Translations under genes and position numbers: made by a program | The notes under the pieces: model-generated | Told to the model about the DNA's origin: nothing | What the model saw: the letters and a program-made list of their open reading frames with translations, nothing else | The model's database searches: none | Shown: piece by piece, positions 27,058 to 35,431 of the stretch | How positions within the stretch are numbered: the stretch's first letter is position 1 | Layout: each line of letters begins with the position of its first letter | Source of the DNA: Saprospiraceae bacterium | GTDB taxonomy: Bacteria; Bacteroidota; Bacteroidia; Chitinophagales; Saprospiraceae | Assembly: GCA_013001595.1 (NCBI GenBank) | Contig: JABDMH010000098.1 | Location: 1-39,952 of the forward strand | Length of the DNA: 39,952 nucleotides | Direction: 5' to 3'

Positions 27058-28512
27058 ATGAATTTGAAGAATGAGAAGTTAAGGCGTCTTTTCGAGAAGG
27101 ATAAGGCCAATTTGCAAAAGTCAGAAAGATCGAAGAGGGGTAGGCGTTCTTTCTTGCAAAAGGCCTCGCTGGGTGGCCTTAGTCTGGCCGCTCTACCAGG
27201 CTTAGATACTAGAGATCAGATATCCCACCTGACACAAAATGTCAATAGAAGTTCACAGCCCAGTGAATTGAAAATCACCGATATGCGGATTGCAGAGATT
27301 GGGGGTGATGTTGTCTTTCGTACACCTATTGTAAGAATTTACACTAATCAAGGTATTATTGGCCATGGGGATGTGAGGGATGGAGCAGCCAAGGAATATG
27401 CTTTGTTTTTAAAAAGCCGTTTGCTAGGAGAAAATCCATGTAACGTTGAACGTCTTTTTAAGATCATCAGCCAATTCGGACATCATGGTCGTCAGGGTGG
27501 AGGCGTTTCGGGTGTTGAGATGGCACTATGGGATCTGGCTGGCAAGGCCTATGGTGTGCCCGTATATCAAATGCTAGGTGGAAAATATAGAGATAAAGTG
27601 CGTGTCTATTGTGATACAACCGTATCGCGTGATCCCCACGAGTATGCCAATCGAATGCAGAAGCGAATAGATCAAGGATATACGGCATTAAAGATGGATA
27701 TTGGTTTACGTCTTTTGACGGACGTCCCAGGTGCTATTATCAATGGTCCGAATAGTAAGTTCAGTCCTTACAAGAATGAATATCGTAATTATCGAAATAC
27801 TCAACATCCATTTACTCGCGTGCAAATTACCCAAAAGGGTATCGAAAAATTGATGGAATATCTGCATATTATGCGTGAGAAAATCGGATATGAAATCCCT
27901 ATGGGTACTGACCATTGGGGGCACTTCGGTGTAAATGAAGCCATCAAGATTGTGCAAGCGGCGGAGCCATACAATCTAGCTTATGTAGAAGACATTATCC
28001 CATGGCATTTTACAGATCAGTGGAGAGAAATTACAGAGGCATCCACCACACCCACACAGACAGGTGAAGACATCTTTAAATTGGAAGGTGGATTTGAAGA
28101 GCTGATCACACAAAGGGCTGTCGACATCGTCCATCCTGATCCCAATACTGCAGGTGGTATTTTAGAAACTAAGCGCATCGGAGATTATGCGTCCAAGCAT
28201 GGCATCGGCTTCATGCACCACCATGCTGCCGGTCCAGTATCGTTCCTTGGATGTGTACATAGTGCCGCCGCAACGGAAAACTTCATGTGGTTAGAGCATC
28301 ATGCTGTCGACAAGAAGGATTGGGAAAATCTGGTCACGGGCTTTGATGGACCCATCGTTAAAGATGGATATGTGACTGTACCTAACAAACCAGGTATTGG
28401 GGTGGAGCTCAATGAAGAAGTTGTTGAAAAATACTTGGTGAAAGGAGAGAAGATGTTTGCTCCCACACCTGAATGGAATGAGATCCGCGCTAATGATAGG
28501 CTCTGGAGTTAA
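27058..28512 (+). CDS. Tat-exported enolase-superfamily acid-sugar dehydratase-like enzyme
   Basis: 484 residues. A long, charged n-region precedes KRGRRSFLQKASLGGLSLAALPG, a twin-arginine signal. The mature part has the MR/MLE capping domain and barrel. It includes SGVEMALWDLAGKAYGVPVY, then LKMDIG (Lys212, Asp214), metal ligands Asp285 (GTDHWGH), Glu311 (YVEDI) and Glu337 (TGEDIF), and a histidine cluster at MHHHAAGP (387-389). The pattern with a His after the first metal ligand and a late HHH resembles mannonate/galactonate-dehydratase-related (RspA-like) members of the superfamily, but the KxK base is not present in canonical form. Substrate assignment is therefore uncertain. A glucarate-dehydratase-like gene follows on the same strand. 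Confidence 0.82.
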   Translation: MNLKNEKLRRLFEKDKANLQKSERSKRGRRSFLQKASLGGLSLAALPGLDTRDQISHLTQNVNRSSQPSELKITDMRIAEIGGDVVFRTPIVRIYTNQGIIGHGDVRDGAAKEYALFLKSRLLGENPCNVERLFKIISQFGHHGRQGGGVSGVEMALWDLAGKAYGVPVYQMLGGKYRDKVRVYCDTTVSRDPHEYANRMQKRIDQGYTALKMDIGLRLLTDVPGAIINGPNSKFSPYKNEYRNYRNTQHPFTRVQITQKGIEKLMEYLHIMREKIGYEIPMGTDHWGHFGVNEAIKIVQAAEPYNLAYVEDIIPWHFTDQWREITEASTTPTQTGEDIFKLEGGFEELITQRAVDIVHPDPNTAGGILETKRIGDYASKHGIGFMHHHAAGPVSFLGCVHSAAATENFMWLEHHAVDKKDWENLVTGFDGPIVKDGYVTVPNKPGIGVELNEEVVEKYLVKGEKMFAPTPEWNEIRANDRLWS

Positions 28513-28558
28513 GACACTCAACAGAATCATTAAGAAGAGAATTCATTTTCAACCATCC

Positions 28559-28600
28559 AGGCCCTGCACTTGTGTAGGGCCTGCTTATTGTGCAGGGCCT
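28559..28600. promoter_or_regulatory. Competing-hairpin element between two dehydratase genes
   Basis: Three arms occur in 42 bases: AGGCCCTGCAC (28559-28569), GTGTAGGGCCT (28572-28582) and GTGCAGGGCCT (28590-28600). The first arm can pair imperfectly with the second (tight loop) or perfectly over 11 bp with the third, and the two structures exclude each other. It lies in the 149-base gap before the glucarate-dehydratase-like gene and has no T run. It could be an attenuator-like or processing structure, or simply another dispersed palindromic repeat. Confidence 0.4.
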
Positions 28601-28661
28601 GCCTTTCCCCAGTATCCGCTCAACTTTAAAATCTTTTCAGATCATCGCTAACCTCTTTTAA

Positions 28662-29966
28662 ATGTTATACCAAACCTCAAACTTAAAGATTGAAGAAATC
28701 ATTGTCACTCCAATAGCCATTACGGATCCACCCCTGTTGAATGCTGCTGGATTGCATGCTCCATATGCCCTGCGCACAGTGCTGGAGATTAAAACCAATC
28801 GAGGCATTAATGGTGTTAGTGAAATACCTGGGAATGCGGAAGTTAATGAGGCCTTGGCCCAAGTTGCAGAACAACTCGTGGGCTGGGATCCTTTTCAACT
28901 TGGAGCCTTGAAAAAAATGATCTTCGACACTTTTGGAAAGGAAGAGGATCCACGGGGAGATGCACCATGGGACCAACGGAAAGTCGTTCATATCTATAGC
29001 GCATTGGAGGTAGCCTGCCTCGATATCATCGGGAAGGCTGTGGATCGGCCTGTGGTTGATTTATTAGGCGGTCGAATGCGCGATCGAGTGCCTTTTGCTG
29101 CCTATCTTTTTTATAAGTATGAAGGGGCTGGCGGTAAGCTGGAATTCAATAAGGATCCGCAAGCTACGGGGTGGGATGCGGCCAGGCAAGAGGCCGCCGT
29201 AGACCCTGAAGGTGTGGTAGCGCAAGCAAGGGCCATGTGTAAGGAGTTCGGTTTTCAATCCATCAAACTGAAAGGTGGTGCATTTCCACCGCAGGAAGAA
29301 GTGGATGCCATGCTGGCATTGTATGAAGCTTTTGGTGCCAAGGTTCCACTTAGGCATGACCCCAACGCCATTTGGAAAATGGAAACGGCAGCGCACTTCG
29401 GGAAGAAGATGGAGCATGTATTGGAATATTGGGAAGACCCGGTACGTGGTCAGAAAAATATGGCTGACCTGAGAAAGCATTTTGACATTCCCTTTGCCAC
29501 CAATATGTGTACGACTTCATTTGACGATCTTCCGGCGAGTATAGCTTTGCATTCAGAGGATATTATTTTAAGTGATCATCACTTTTGGGGAGGACTGACA
29601 GCGTCAATGCAGCTTGCCATGATCTGCCAGACTTTTGGTAGAGATTTATCCATGCACTCGAACAGCCACCTTGGTATATCGTTGGCTGCCATGGTGCACC
29701 TCGGAGCAGCACTTCCAGACTTTACTTATGCATTGGATACGCACTATCCTTGGCAGTCCGAAGAGATCATCAAAGGAGGTCGAATGAAATTTGAAGATGG
29801 TGCGGTGAGCGTTCCTGAGGGACCAGGCCTGGGTGTAGCCTTGGATCACGATGCCCTTGCAAAACTTCATCAAAATTACTTGGAATGCAGATTGACTAAG
29901 CGTGATGACTTGGTGGAGATGCGTAAAGTACAGCCTGATTGGACCTTTCAGGCTACGCGGTGGTGA
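28662..29966 (+). CDS. Glucarate dehydratase-like enzyme (enolase superfamily)
   Basis: 434 residues, near the 446 of E. coli GudD, with no signal peptide, so cytoplasmic. The GlucD pattern is nearly complete: VTPIAITDPPLLNAAGLH (15-32), the KxK base in IKLKGG (Lys202, Lys204), Asp233 and Asn235 in HDPNAIW, Glu258 in YWEDP, Asn281 in ATNM, and Asp305 in SDHHFWGG. His336 in HSNSHLGIS is the second general base. These enzymes dehydrate D-glucarate or L-idarate to 5-keto-4-deoxyglucarate. Members with this motif set can prefer other aldarates or aldonates, so the exact acid is open. It lies 149 bases after the Tat-exported family member, probably in one transcript. Confidence 0.87.
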   Translation: MLYQTSNLKIEEIIVTPIAITDPPLLNAAGLHAPYALRTVLEIKTNRGINGVSEIPGNAEVNEALAQVAEQLVGWDPFQLGALKKMIFDTFGKEEDPRGDAPWDQRKVVHIYSALEVACLDIIGKAVDRPVVDLLGGRMRDRVPFAAYLFYKYEGAGGKLEFNKDPQATGWDAARQEAAVDPEGVVAQARAMCKEFGFQSIKLKGGAFPPQEEVDAMLALYEAFGAKVPLRHDPNAIWKMETAAHFGKKMEHVLEYWEDPVRGQKNMADLRKHFDIPFATNMCTTSFDDLPASIALHSEDIILSDHHFWGGLTASMQLAMICQTFGRDLSMHSNSHLGISLAAMVHLGAALPDFTYALDTHYPWQSEEIIKGGRMKFEDGAVSVPEGPGLGVALDHDALAKLHQNYLECRLTKRDDLVEMRKVQPDWTFQATRW

Positions 29967-30050
29967 TTAATAAATATACCACATCTTCAAATTCATGAGT
30001 GCTTCGCTTCAATGCCCTCCGCATGGTCCATTTTTAGAAGGACAAATGTA

Positions 30051-31388
30051 TTATTTTCCACTGCCATAGACTATTTGCAGTGCACGTTGATTGGCCTGGG
30101 CAATGGCCTTTGAATAAATTCCATGACGGTTGCCATTTTCATCTACCAAACCCTGTTTCAATAGTCCCCTTTGAGGATCGTAAAAGTCAATATATTGACA
30201 TCGTTGGTAACCAAGTATGTAAGGTTGGCTAGCACTGGCTATTAGATAGTCCTGATAAAGATTTCCCGCCGCTTCTTCATCTCTTCCCTGATGCCATAAG
30301 GTGACTGGGAAATCAGGATTGTGAAAACTGATGGCATGATCACAAACAAGGATCGACTTTCCGGTAATGTTATTTATGTGGTCAAACTGAATTTTATTAA
30401 ATATTTTCTCATCTATACCATCCCCTGGCCCGGGACCCATCGTTGGCCCTGCCTGGATTGAGATGGCATCGACATATTTTGCAGCAATTTTTAGTACACC
30501 ATCTGGATGATCTCCGGCAATATATTTTTCACCAAATAGTAAATGGTTTCCATCATATTTCTTAAAGGTGATGGCAAGTAGATGGTATAATTGTTCAGCA
30601 ATGATTTCTAAAAAAGCGTAGTCATCCACCAAAATATGCGGATGACTTACATCAATATGGTCAAATCTCGCATCAACCAATTGCTCAAAATCGAGAAAAT
30701 GCAGTCCATATGCCAGGTTGAATTTGTCAATGTCTTGATATCGATATTTTAGAAAATTGACATATTTATGTTTTCCCTCACTTTCTGAGCCTAAGTTTCT
30801 AATGTATGACACCCAATCTTCTCCATGCCGATCCCTAGATATCATTATGTCCCATCTTGGAGTGTCGGTCCAAAAATATGCGACTAAATTGGGATTGCTT
30901 GCATGTATAAGACAGGCTTCTCGAATCTTGTTTTTACAGTTCTCAATGAATTCGGCAGCGAAAACGTCATCAAATGCAAAAGTCTGTTTGGGTTTGTAGT
31001 GGGCATTTGATAAAAATGAAACAGCAGTGAAATAGGGATAGTCATCTTGGAGGTAGTCCGGACAACCATATCCGCAAGTGTTCATTTTCCAAGATTGCAA
31101 ATCGTTAGATATTCTTTTTTTTCGTACCTCTTCAGTCATAAAATCAGGAACTGCAGCATAAAGCTCTTTTTCGCAGGCGTTGATATGGTTGATTCCTAAG
31201 ACGAAGAAGGCGTGACCATCAGGCGTGATTAATCGAGATCGACCATCTATCTGCTGGAGATGGAAGAAACCAGTTTTGGAACCTTCAATTGACAGGGTTC
31301 CACCATAGGGATCTAGGGAGCTATGCTGTGCAGTGAGAGAATATACAAATAGAAGGGCAAATAATGTTAGTAGGCTTTCGGTTTTCAA
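30051..31388 (-). CDS. Secreted TIM-barrel glycosidase-like protein
   Basis: 445 residues with a Sec signal peptide (1-20, ending TAQ). The early segment RLITPDGHAFFVLGINHIN and the later W-K-M-N-T-C-G-Y-G (100-108), FAFDDVFAAEF and NPNLVAYFWTDTPRWD follow the pattern of clan GH-A glycosidases annotated as agarase-like or beta-galactosidase-like. LLFGEKYIAGD (Glu287) may hold one catalytic acid. The usual Asn-Glu acid/base pair is not apparent at YFWTDTP (171-177), so activity is uncertain. It converges on the glucarate-dehydratase-like gene and is divergent from the sulfatase, in keeping with breakdown of a sulfated glycan. Confidence 0.6.
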   Translation of the reverse strand: MKTESLLTLFALLFVYSLTAQHSSLDPYGGTLSIEGSKTGFFHLQQIDGRSRLITPDGHAFFVLGINHINACEKELYAAVPDFMTEEVRKKRISNDLQSWKMNTCGYGCPDYLQDDYPYFTAVSFLSNAHYKPKQTFAFDDVFAAEFIENCKNKIREACLIHASNPNLVAYFWTDTPRWDIMISRDRHGEDWVSYIRNLGSESEGKHKYVNFLKYRYQDIDKFNLAYGLHFLDFEQLVDARFDHIDVSHPHILVDDYAFLEIIAEQLYHLLAITFKKYDGNHLLFGEKYIAGDHPDGVLKIAAKYVDAISIQAGPTMGPGPGDGIDEKIFNKIQFDHINNITGKSILVCDHAISFHNPDFPVTLWHQGRDEEAAGNLYQDYLIASASQPYILGYQRCQYIDFYDPQRGLLKQGLVDENGNRHGIYSKAIAQANQRALQIVYGSGK

Positions 31389-31487
31389 AATACATCATCA
31401 TGGTTCGAAGGAAAGATAGTTGTTTTTGCTATTTTTCAGAGATGTAGGTCACAAATGTTTGCGGTTCAATAATCCAAATTTAAATTA

Positions 31488-33005
31488 ATGATAAAGTTTA
31501 TACTGGTATGCTTGCTGAACTGGGCTTTTCTCTCAGGCCTGATCGCACAAAGTCCGAACATCCTATTCATTGCGGTAGATGATATGAATGATTGGGTAGG
31601 ATTTATGGATGGTCATCCAGGAATGAAAATAGCTACTCCAAACATAGATCGGTTGGCTAAACAATCAATGGTATTTACCAACGCGCATACACCATCTCCT
31701 GCTTGTGCACCTGCGAGAGCCGCAATTCTCACTGGTGTGCATCACATCCGATCTGGAGTCGAGAATGTGCACTGGGGGGATAAGCCACTATGGAGGAACT
31801 TTCCCGCATTGAAAGATGTGGAAACCGTAGAACAATTCTTCAAACGACAGGGGTATAAGACACTAGGTGCAGGAAAGATCTATCACAGTCAAGCGCCCCC
31901 CTGGTCACCAACCAGCCAAGTAGAGCCAGAAAACTGGGATTTCTACTATCCGAGTCCCTATATCTCGCATCCCTATCAAATCAGGGCTCCTCAAGAGGTG
32001 ATTTTCCCGGATCATGTTGAGAATTCGACCAGACCAGGCGGAGGTTGGTGGACGTGGGGGCCTCTAGCCGTGGAGGATAATAAGATGGCAGACTATCATG
32101 TGGTGGATTGGGCCAGATATCAATTGCGCCAGAACCATGATCGTCCCTTTTTTCTGGCTGTTGGCACCTGGAAGCCGCATGATCCGTGGGAGGTGCCTCA
32201 AAAGTATTTTGATATGTATCCGCTGGATAGCATACAACTGCCACCCTATCAACCTGATGACCTGAAGGACGCAGTGGACCATGGTAGGCGATGGATTTAT
32301 CAGTGGGTGGTCGACAACGATCAATGGAGGGAGGTCGTTCAGTCCTATGCAGCTTCCATCACCTTTGCAGACGCAATGGTGGGTAGATTGCTTGATCAAT
32401 TGGAGTCTTCCAAATACGGAGATAATACGATCATTGTCCTTTGGGCAGATCATGGAATGCATATGGGAGAGAAGGATAACATTGAGAAATTTACGCTTTG
32501 GGAAAGATCAACCAGGGTGCCGCTCATAGTCAAGACACCGGACATGAGCAAGGGAGCGGCCTGTGACCAACCGGTGAGTCTCATGGATATGTATCCTACC
32601 TTGGTGGAGCTGGCTGGCCATGCTTTGCCTGACCATCTGGATGGTAGATCCTTGGTGCCTCAATTGGAAGATCCAAGCGCGCTCACTGGTCCGGTAGTCA
32701 GTAGTTATCGCTTCAGTTCGGCAAATAAAAAGGTAAGTGGGCACGCTGTACGAAGCAAGGACTTTCGATATATATACTATCCTGAAATAGATTTTGAAGA
32801 ATTGTATGATCATCGGAGTGATCCCCAAGAATATGCGAATATTGCATACCATCCCGAGTTTAAGTCAGTTATTGTTGAGCATAGGAGGACTTTGTCAAAA
32901 TGGTTGCCAGAGATCTTGTGGCAGGAACCTTCAGATCCAGTAGGATTTACCATTAGTAATGATGGAACCGTGCAGAGAGATGGGTTTGAAATAATTAAGC
33001 AATAG
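31488..33005 (+). CDS. Secreted sulfatase (iduronate-2-sulfatase-like)
   Basis: 505 residues with a Sec signal peptide (1-20, ending IAQ). PNILFIAVDDMNDW gives the two N-terminal metal aspartates. The formylglycine site is Cys73-Ala-Pro-Ala-Arg77 in SPACAPARAAILTG, the cysteine type that needs a formylglycine-generating enzyme or anaerobic maturase elsewhere. LWADHGMHMGEKD supplies further metal and active-site residues, and YRYIYYPEIDFEELYDHRSDPQEYANIA-type sequence closes the C-terminal subdomain. The overall pattern is that of the iduronate-2-sulfatase-like branch (S1 family). It removes sulfate from glycans in the periplasm. It is co-directional with, and 30 bases from, the DUF1080 lipoprotein. 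Confidence 0.9.
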   Translation: MIKFILVCLLNWAFLSGLIAQSPNILFIAVDDMNDWVGFMDGHPGMKIATPNIDRLAKQSMVFTNAHTPSPACAPARAAILTGVHHIRSGVENVHWGDKPLWRNFPALKDVETVEQFFKRQGYKTLGAGKIYHSQAPPWSPTSQVEPENWDFYYPSPYISHPYQIRAPQEVIFPDHVENSTRPGGGWWTWGPLAVEDNKMADYHVVDWARYQLRQNHDRPFFLAVGTWKPHDPWEVPQKYFDMYPLDSIQLPPYQPDDLKDAVDHGRRWIYQWVVDNDQWREVVQSYAASITFADAMVGRLLDQLESSKYGDNTIIVLWADHGMHMGEKDNIEKFTLWERSTRVPLIVKTPDMSKGAACDQPVSLMDMYPTLVELAGHALPDHLDGRSLVPQLEDPSALTGPVVSSYRFSSANKKVSGHAVRSKDFRYIYYPEIDFEELYDHRSDPQEYANIAYHPEFKSVIVEHRRTLSKWLPEILWQEPSDPVGFTISNDGTVQRDGFEIIKQ

Positions 33006-33035
33006 TGTGACTAACATTTCTATAAAAAAATAATA

Positions 33036-33725
33036 ATGACATTAATTAGATCAATTGTTACAACAACGATATTCAGCATTTTTCTTCTGTCTTGTGGCAA
33101 TAGACCTGTGGAGGAAAGTGCAGAGTCCTCTGAAGTGGCTTCCAAATCAGTAGAACCATCTGGTGATTGGGTTTCCTTGTTTGATGGCAGTACCTTGCAG
33201 GGATGGCAAGTAGGTGAAAATGCTTCATCATTTAAAATGGAAGATGGCAGTATTGTTGCTCATGGACCACGTGCTCATCTATTTTATGTGGGCAACGTAC
33301 AAAAACATGACTTCAAAAATTTTGAATTTAAAGCGGATGTGATGACAACGCCGGGATCAAATTCTGGTATTTACTTCCATACCGAATTTCAAGAGGATGG
33401 ATGGCCAAAGAAGGGGTATGAAGTGCAAGTCAATAATTCACAAGAAGATTGGCGAAGGACAGGAAGCCTATATGCGATCAAAGATATTAAAGAGGTATAT
33501 GTAGAAGATGATACATGGTACACCGAGCATATCAGGGTGGATGGGAAAAATGTAACCATTAAAGTGAATGACCAGGTGGTGGTTGAATATACAGAACCAG
33601 CCAATGTAGAAAGAGAAGAAAATATGAAAGGAAGGAGGTTGTCTTCAGGCACCTTTGCCTTTCAGGCACATGATCCAGACAGTAAAGTCTATTTTAAAAA
33701 CATCATGGTGAGGCCACTTCCTTGA
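33036..33725 (+). CDS. DUF1080-domain lipoprotein (3-keto-disaccharide hydrolase family)
   Basis: 229 residues. A lipoprotein signal ends in FLLSCG (Cys21), followed by a Ser/Glu-rich linker. The mature domain is the concanavalin-like DUF1080 fold: WVSLFDGSTLQGWQV, GSIVAHG, FEFKADVMTTPGSNSGIYFHT, GYEVQVNN, RRTGSLYAIKD, W-Y-T-E-H-I-R-V-DGKNVTIKVND and a closing FAFQAHDPDSKVYFKNIMVRPL. Members of this family hydrolyse 3-keto-glycosides, and many pair with Gfo/Idh/MocA or other oxidoreductases that make the keto sugar. Here the nearest partner is the sulfatase upstream, with the Gfo/Idh/MocA gene some 23 kb away. Confidence 0.85.
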   Translation: MTLIRSIVTTTIFSIFLLSCGNRPVEESAESSEVASKSVEPSGDWVSLFDGSTLQGWQVGENASSFKMEDGSIVAHGPRAHLFYVGNVQKHDFKNFEFKADVMTTPGSNSGIYFHTEFQEDGWPKKGYEVQVNNSQEDWRRTGSLYAIKDIKEVYVEDDTWYTEHIRVDGKNVTIKVNDQVVVEYTEPANVEREENMKGRRLSSGTFAFQAHDPDSKVYFKNIMVRPLP

Positions 33726-33752
33726 GTTGGTGAGCCTTTGTGTTTGCAAGAG

Positions 33753-34523
33753 GTAGAAACAGATCATTTCGCGCAAAGGCGCAAAGTGCACAAAGATGGA
33801 TGAATCAATTTATTAAGAAACGTTTTAGCCTCCTTTCCTGTCACAGTTTAAAAAAATCACACTTCAACATTGACCAGACATTCTCTGCGATCTCTGCTTC
33901 TACGCGAGAGGCAGCGCAAGTATTATTTCGCACAAAGACACAAAGGCGCAAAGTTTCGGCAAGAGGCAGCACCTATTTAGGCTGAATTTCAATCATGGGT
34001 AAATGTATTTATACCTTCCAATGTTTAACATGACACTCTGCGATCTCTGCGTCTCTGCATGCGGACTGACCACTCCTCTTCGGTCTTCACTTCTCTGCGA
34101 GAGGCAGCACAAATGTATTTCACGCAAAGTCGCAAAGGCGCAAAGTGACCGAGGTGCGGATTTCATTTGTAAATGGTGTATGCATATTTTAGTCAAGCCG
34201 TTGGGAAAGGATTACCCGATTGAGGATTCTTGTGATCTCTATGACTTCTCTGCGATCTTCGCGACTCCGCGAGAAGCACTGACTACTCCTCTGCGATCTT
34301 CGCGTCTCTGCGAGAGGCAGCACCAATGTATTTCGCGCAAAGACGCAAAGGCGCAAAGCACGCAAAGGAGGAGCTGTTGCATTTTTCTAGATCATTCCAT
34401 ATATATTTCCAATACTACTAAGGGGAAGGTTTAACCAGGAAAAACTCGGACTAATCACTTATTACTTCTCTGCGACTCTGCGGGGGACAGTCTCCACTCC
34501 TCAGCGATCTCCGCGTGCGGCCA
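33753..34523. repeat. CGCAAAG / CTCTGCG-type repeat region
   Basis: About 770 bases with no convincing gene. CGCAAAGGCGCAAAG-type words occur near 33769, 33938, 34122 and 34337. Their complements, CTCTGCGATCTCTGCG-type, occur near 33887, 34034, 34083, 34245, 34290 and 34470. A block of about 80 bases at 34067-34147 (CTCTGCGAGAGGCAGCAC followed by AATGTATTTC and the CGCAAAG run) is repeated at 34279-34360, a spacing of 212. Such arrays are common between Bacteroidota genes and often flank small mobile-like ORFs; I see no surviving ORF of that kind here. Confidence 0.7.
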
Positions 34524-35414
34524 CTAGGTAGAAGGCCAGTAGTCCTCTAATTTCTTTTTAAGAAAAGCCACGCTCCTTACCAATTGATCGAAGCCATCGA
34601 CCCCATCTTCAATGCTGATCCAACCATCAAAACCGGCATCTTTTAAAATGCGAAAGATGGCATCGTAGTCATTGAGTCCTTTCCCGATTTCACCGTGACT
34701 GAGGCGCTTCACATATCCCTCACTTCCAGACTCCTCCCTACGCAAATCTTCAATAGAACCCGACAGGAGGAATCTATCGCTGGCATGCATGGTAAATACT
34801 CGATCTGCTACTCGCTCCAACAATTCAATGGGATCTTCACCAGCTAAGTAAGTATTGCTAGGATCGTAATTGACCCCAAAGCTAGAATCTTGGATTTCAT
34901 TTATCAGTGAACAAAAGACTTCCATTCTTTGGGCGAATTCCGGATATTTCCAAAAATCATCTTTGTAATGGTTTTCGATGATTAGATTAATCCCTCTTTC
35001 TTTGGCATAAGGTAGGCATGATTTAATACAAGAAGCGGCTAATCTGATGCCTTCTTGCTTAGATAGCGCTGGTCTGTTTTGGCCGGATAACACCCGACAG
35101 TATTGGCCACCAAGTGCATGAGTCATGTCGATCCATCGCTGTTGTTTTTCTATTTCGTTGGAACGGAAGTTGGGATCGGGATGGGTGAAGTCAGGGCTGC
35201 AACACATCATAGGAATACTCATGCCGTGATCCTCCACCATGCGCCGAAATGTTGGCCAATTTTTTTCGTCATGCATTTCCAAAAAACCAGCATACCATTC
35301 TAACCCATCTACGTTTAATGATGCGGCAAGAGAAATCCATTCCGCCAGTTGCATACTGCCATCTTTACAGAGTGCCTGCATGTAGGCTTTTGGAAATACA
35401 GCTAATTTTGGCAT
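34524..35414 (-). CDS. Sugar phosphate isomerase/epimerase (AP-endonuclease-2-like TIM barrel)
   Basis: 296 residues, cytoplasmic. The TIM barrel of the xylose-isomerase-like family (Pfam PF01261) is visible through VDGLEWYAGF, a run of metal-ligand candidates in NLIIENHY (Glu after LII), FGVNYDPSNTYLAG (Asp in the 'D..N' motif) and VFTMHASDRF, and WISIEDG with a late Glu. Such proteins isomerise or epimerise keto-sugars or their phosphates using Mn2+ or Mg2+. It is last in a minus-strand operon: the HPS/KGPDC-type gene, the dehydrogenase and then this gene 18 bases later. That order fits a pathway akin to L-gulonate/ascorbate use, where an L-xylulose-5-phosphate epimerase (UlaE) is a TIM barrel of this kind. 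This equivalence is inference. Confidence 0.82.
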   Translation of the reverse strand: MPKLAVFPKAYMQALCKDGSMQLAEWISLAASLNVDGLEWYAGFLEMHDEKNWPTFRRMVEDHGMSIPMMCCSPDFTHPDPNFRSNEIEKQQRWIDMTHALGGQYCRVLSGQNRPALSKQEGIRLAASCIKSCLPYAKERGINLIIENHYKDDFWKYPEFAQRMEVFCSLINEIQDSSFGVNYDPSNTYLAGEDPIELLERVADRVFTMHASDRFLLSGSIEDLRREESGSEGYVKRLSHGEIGKGLNDYDAIFRILKDAGFDGWISIEDGVDGFDQLVRSVAFLKKKLEDYWPST

Positions 35415-35431
35415 ACATTGAATTAAGGTTT

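Noticed and set aside
29064-29480. 138-codon minus-strand ORF
   Set aside because: It is antisense to the glucarate-dehydratase-like gene, whose catalytic residues fall in this span.
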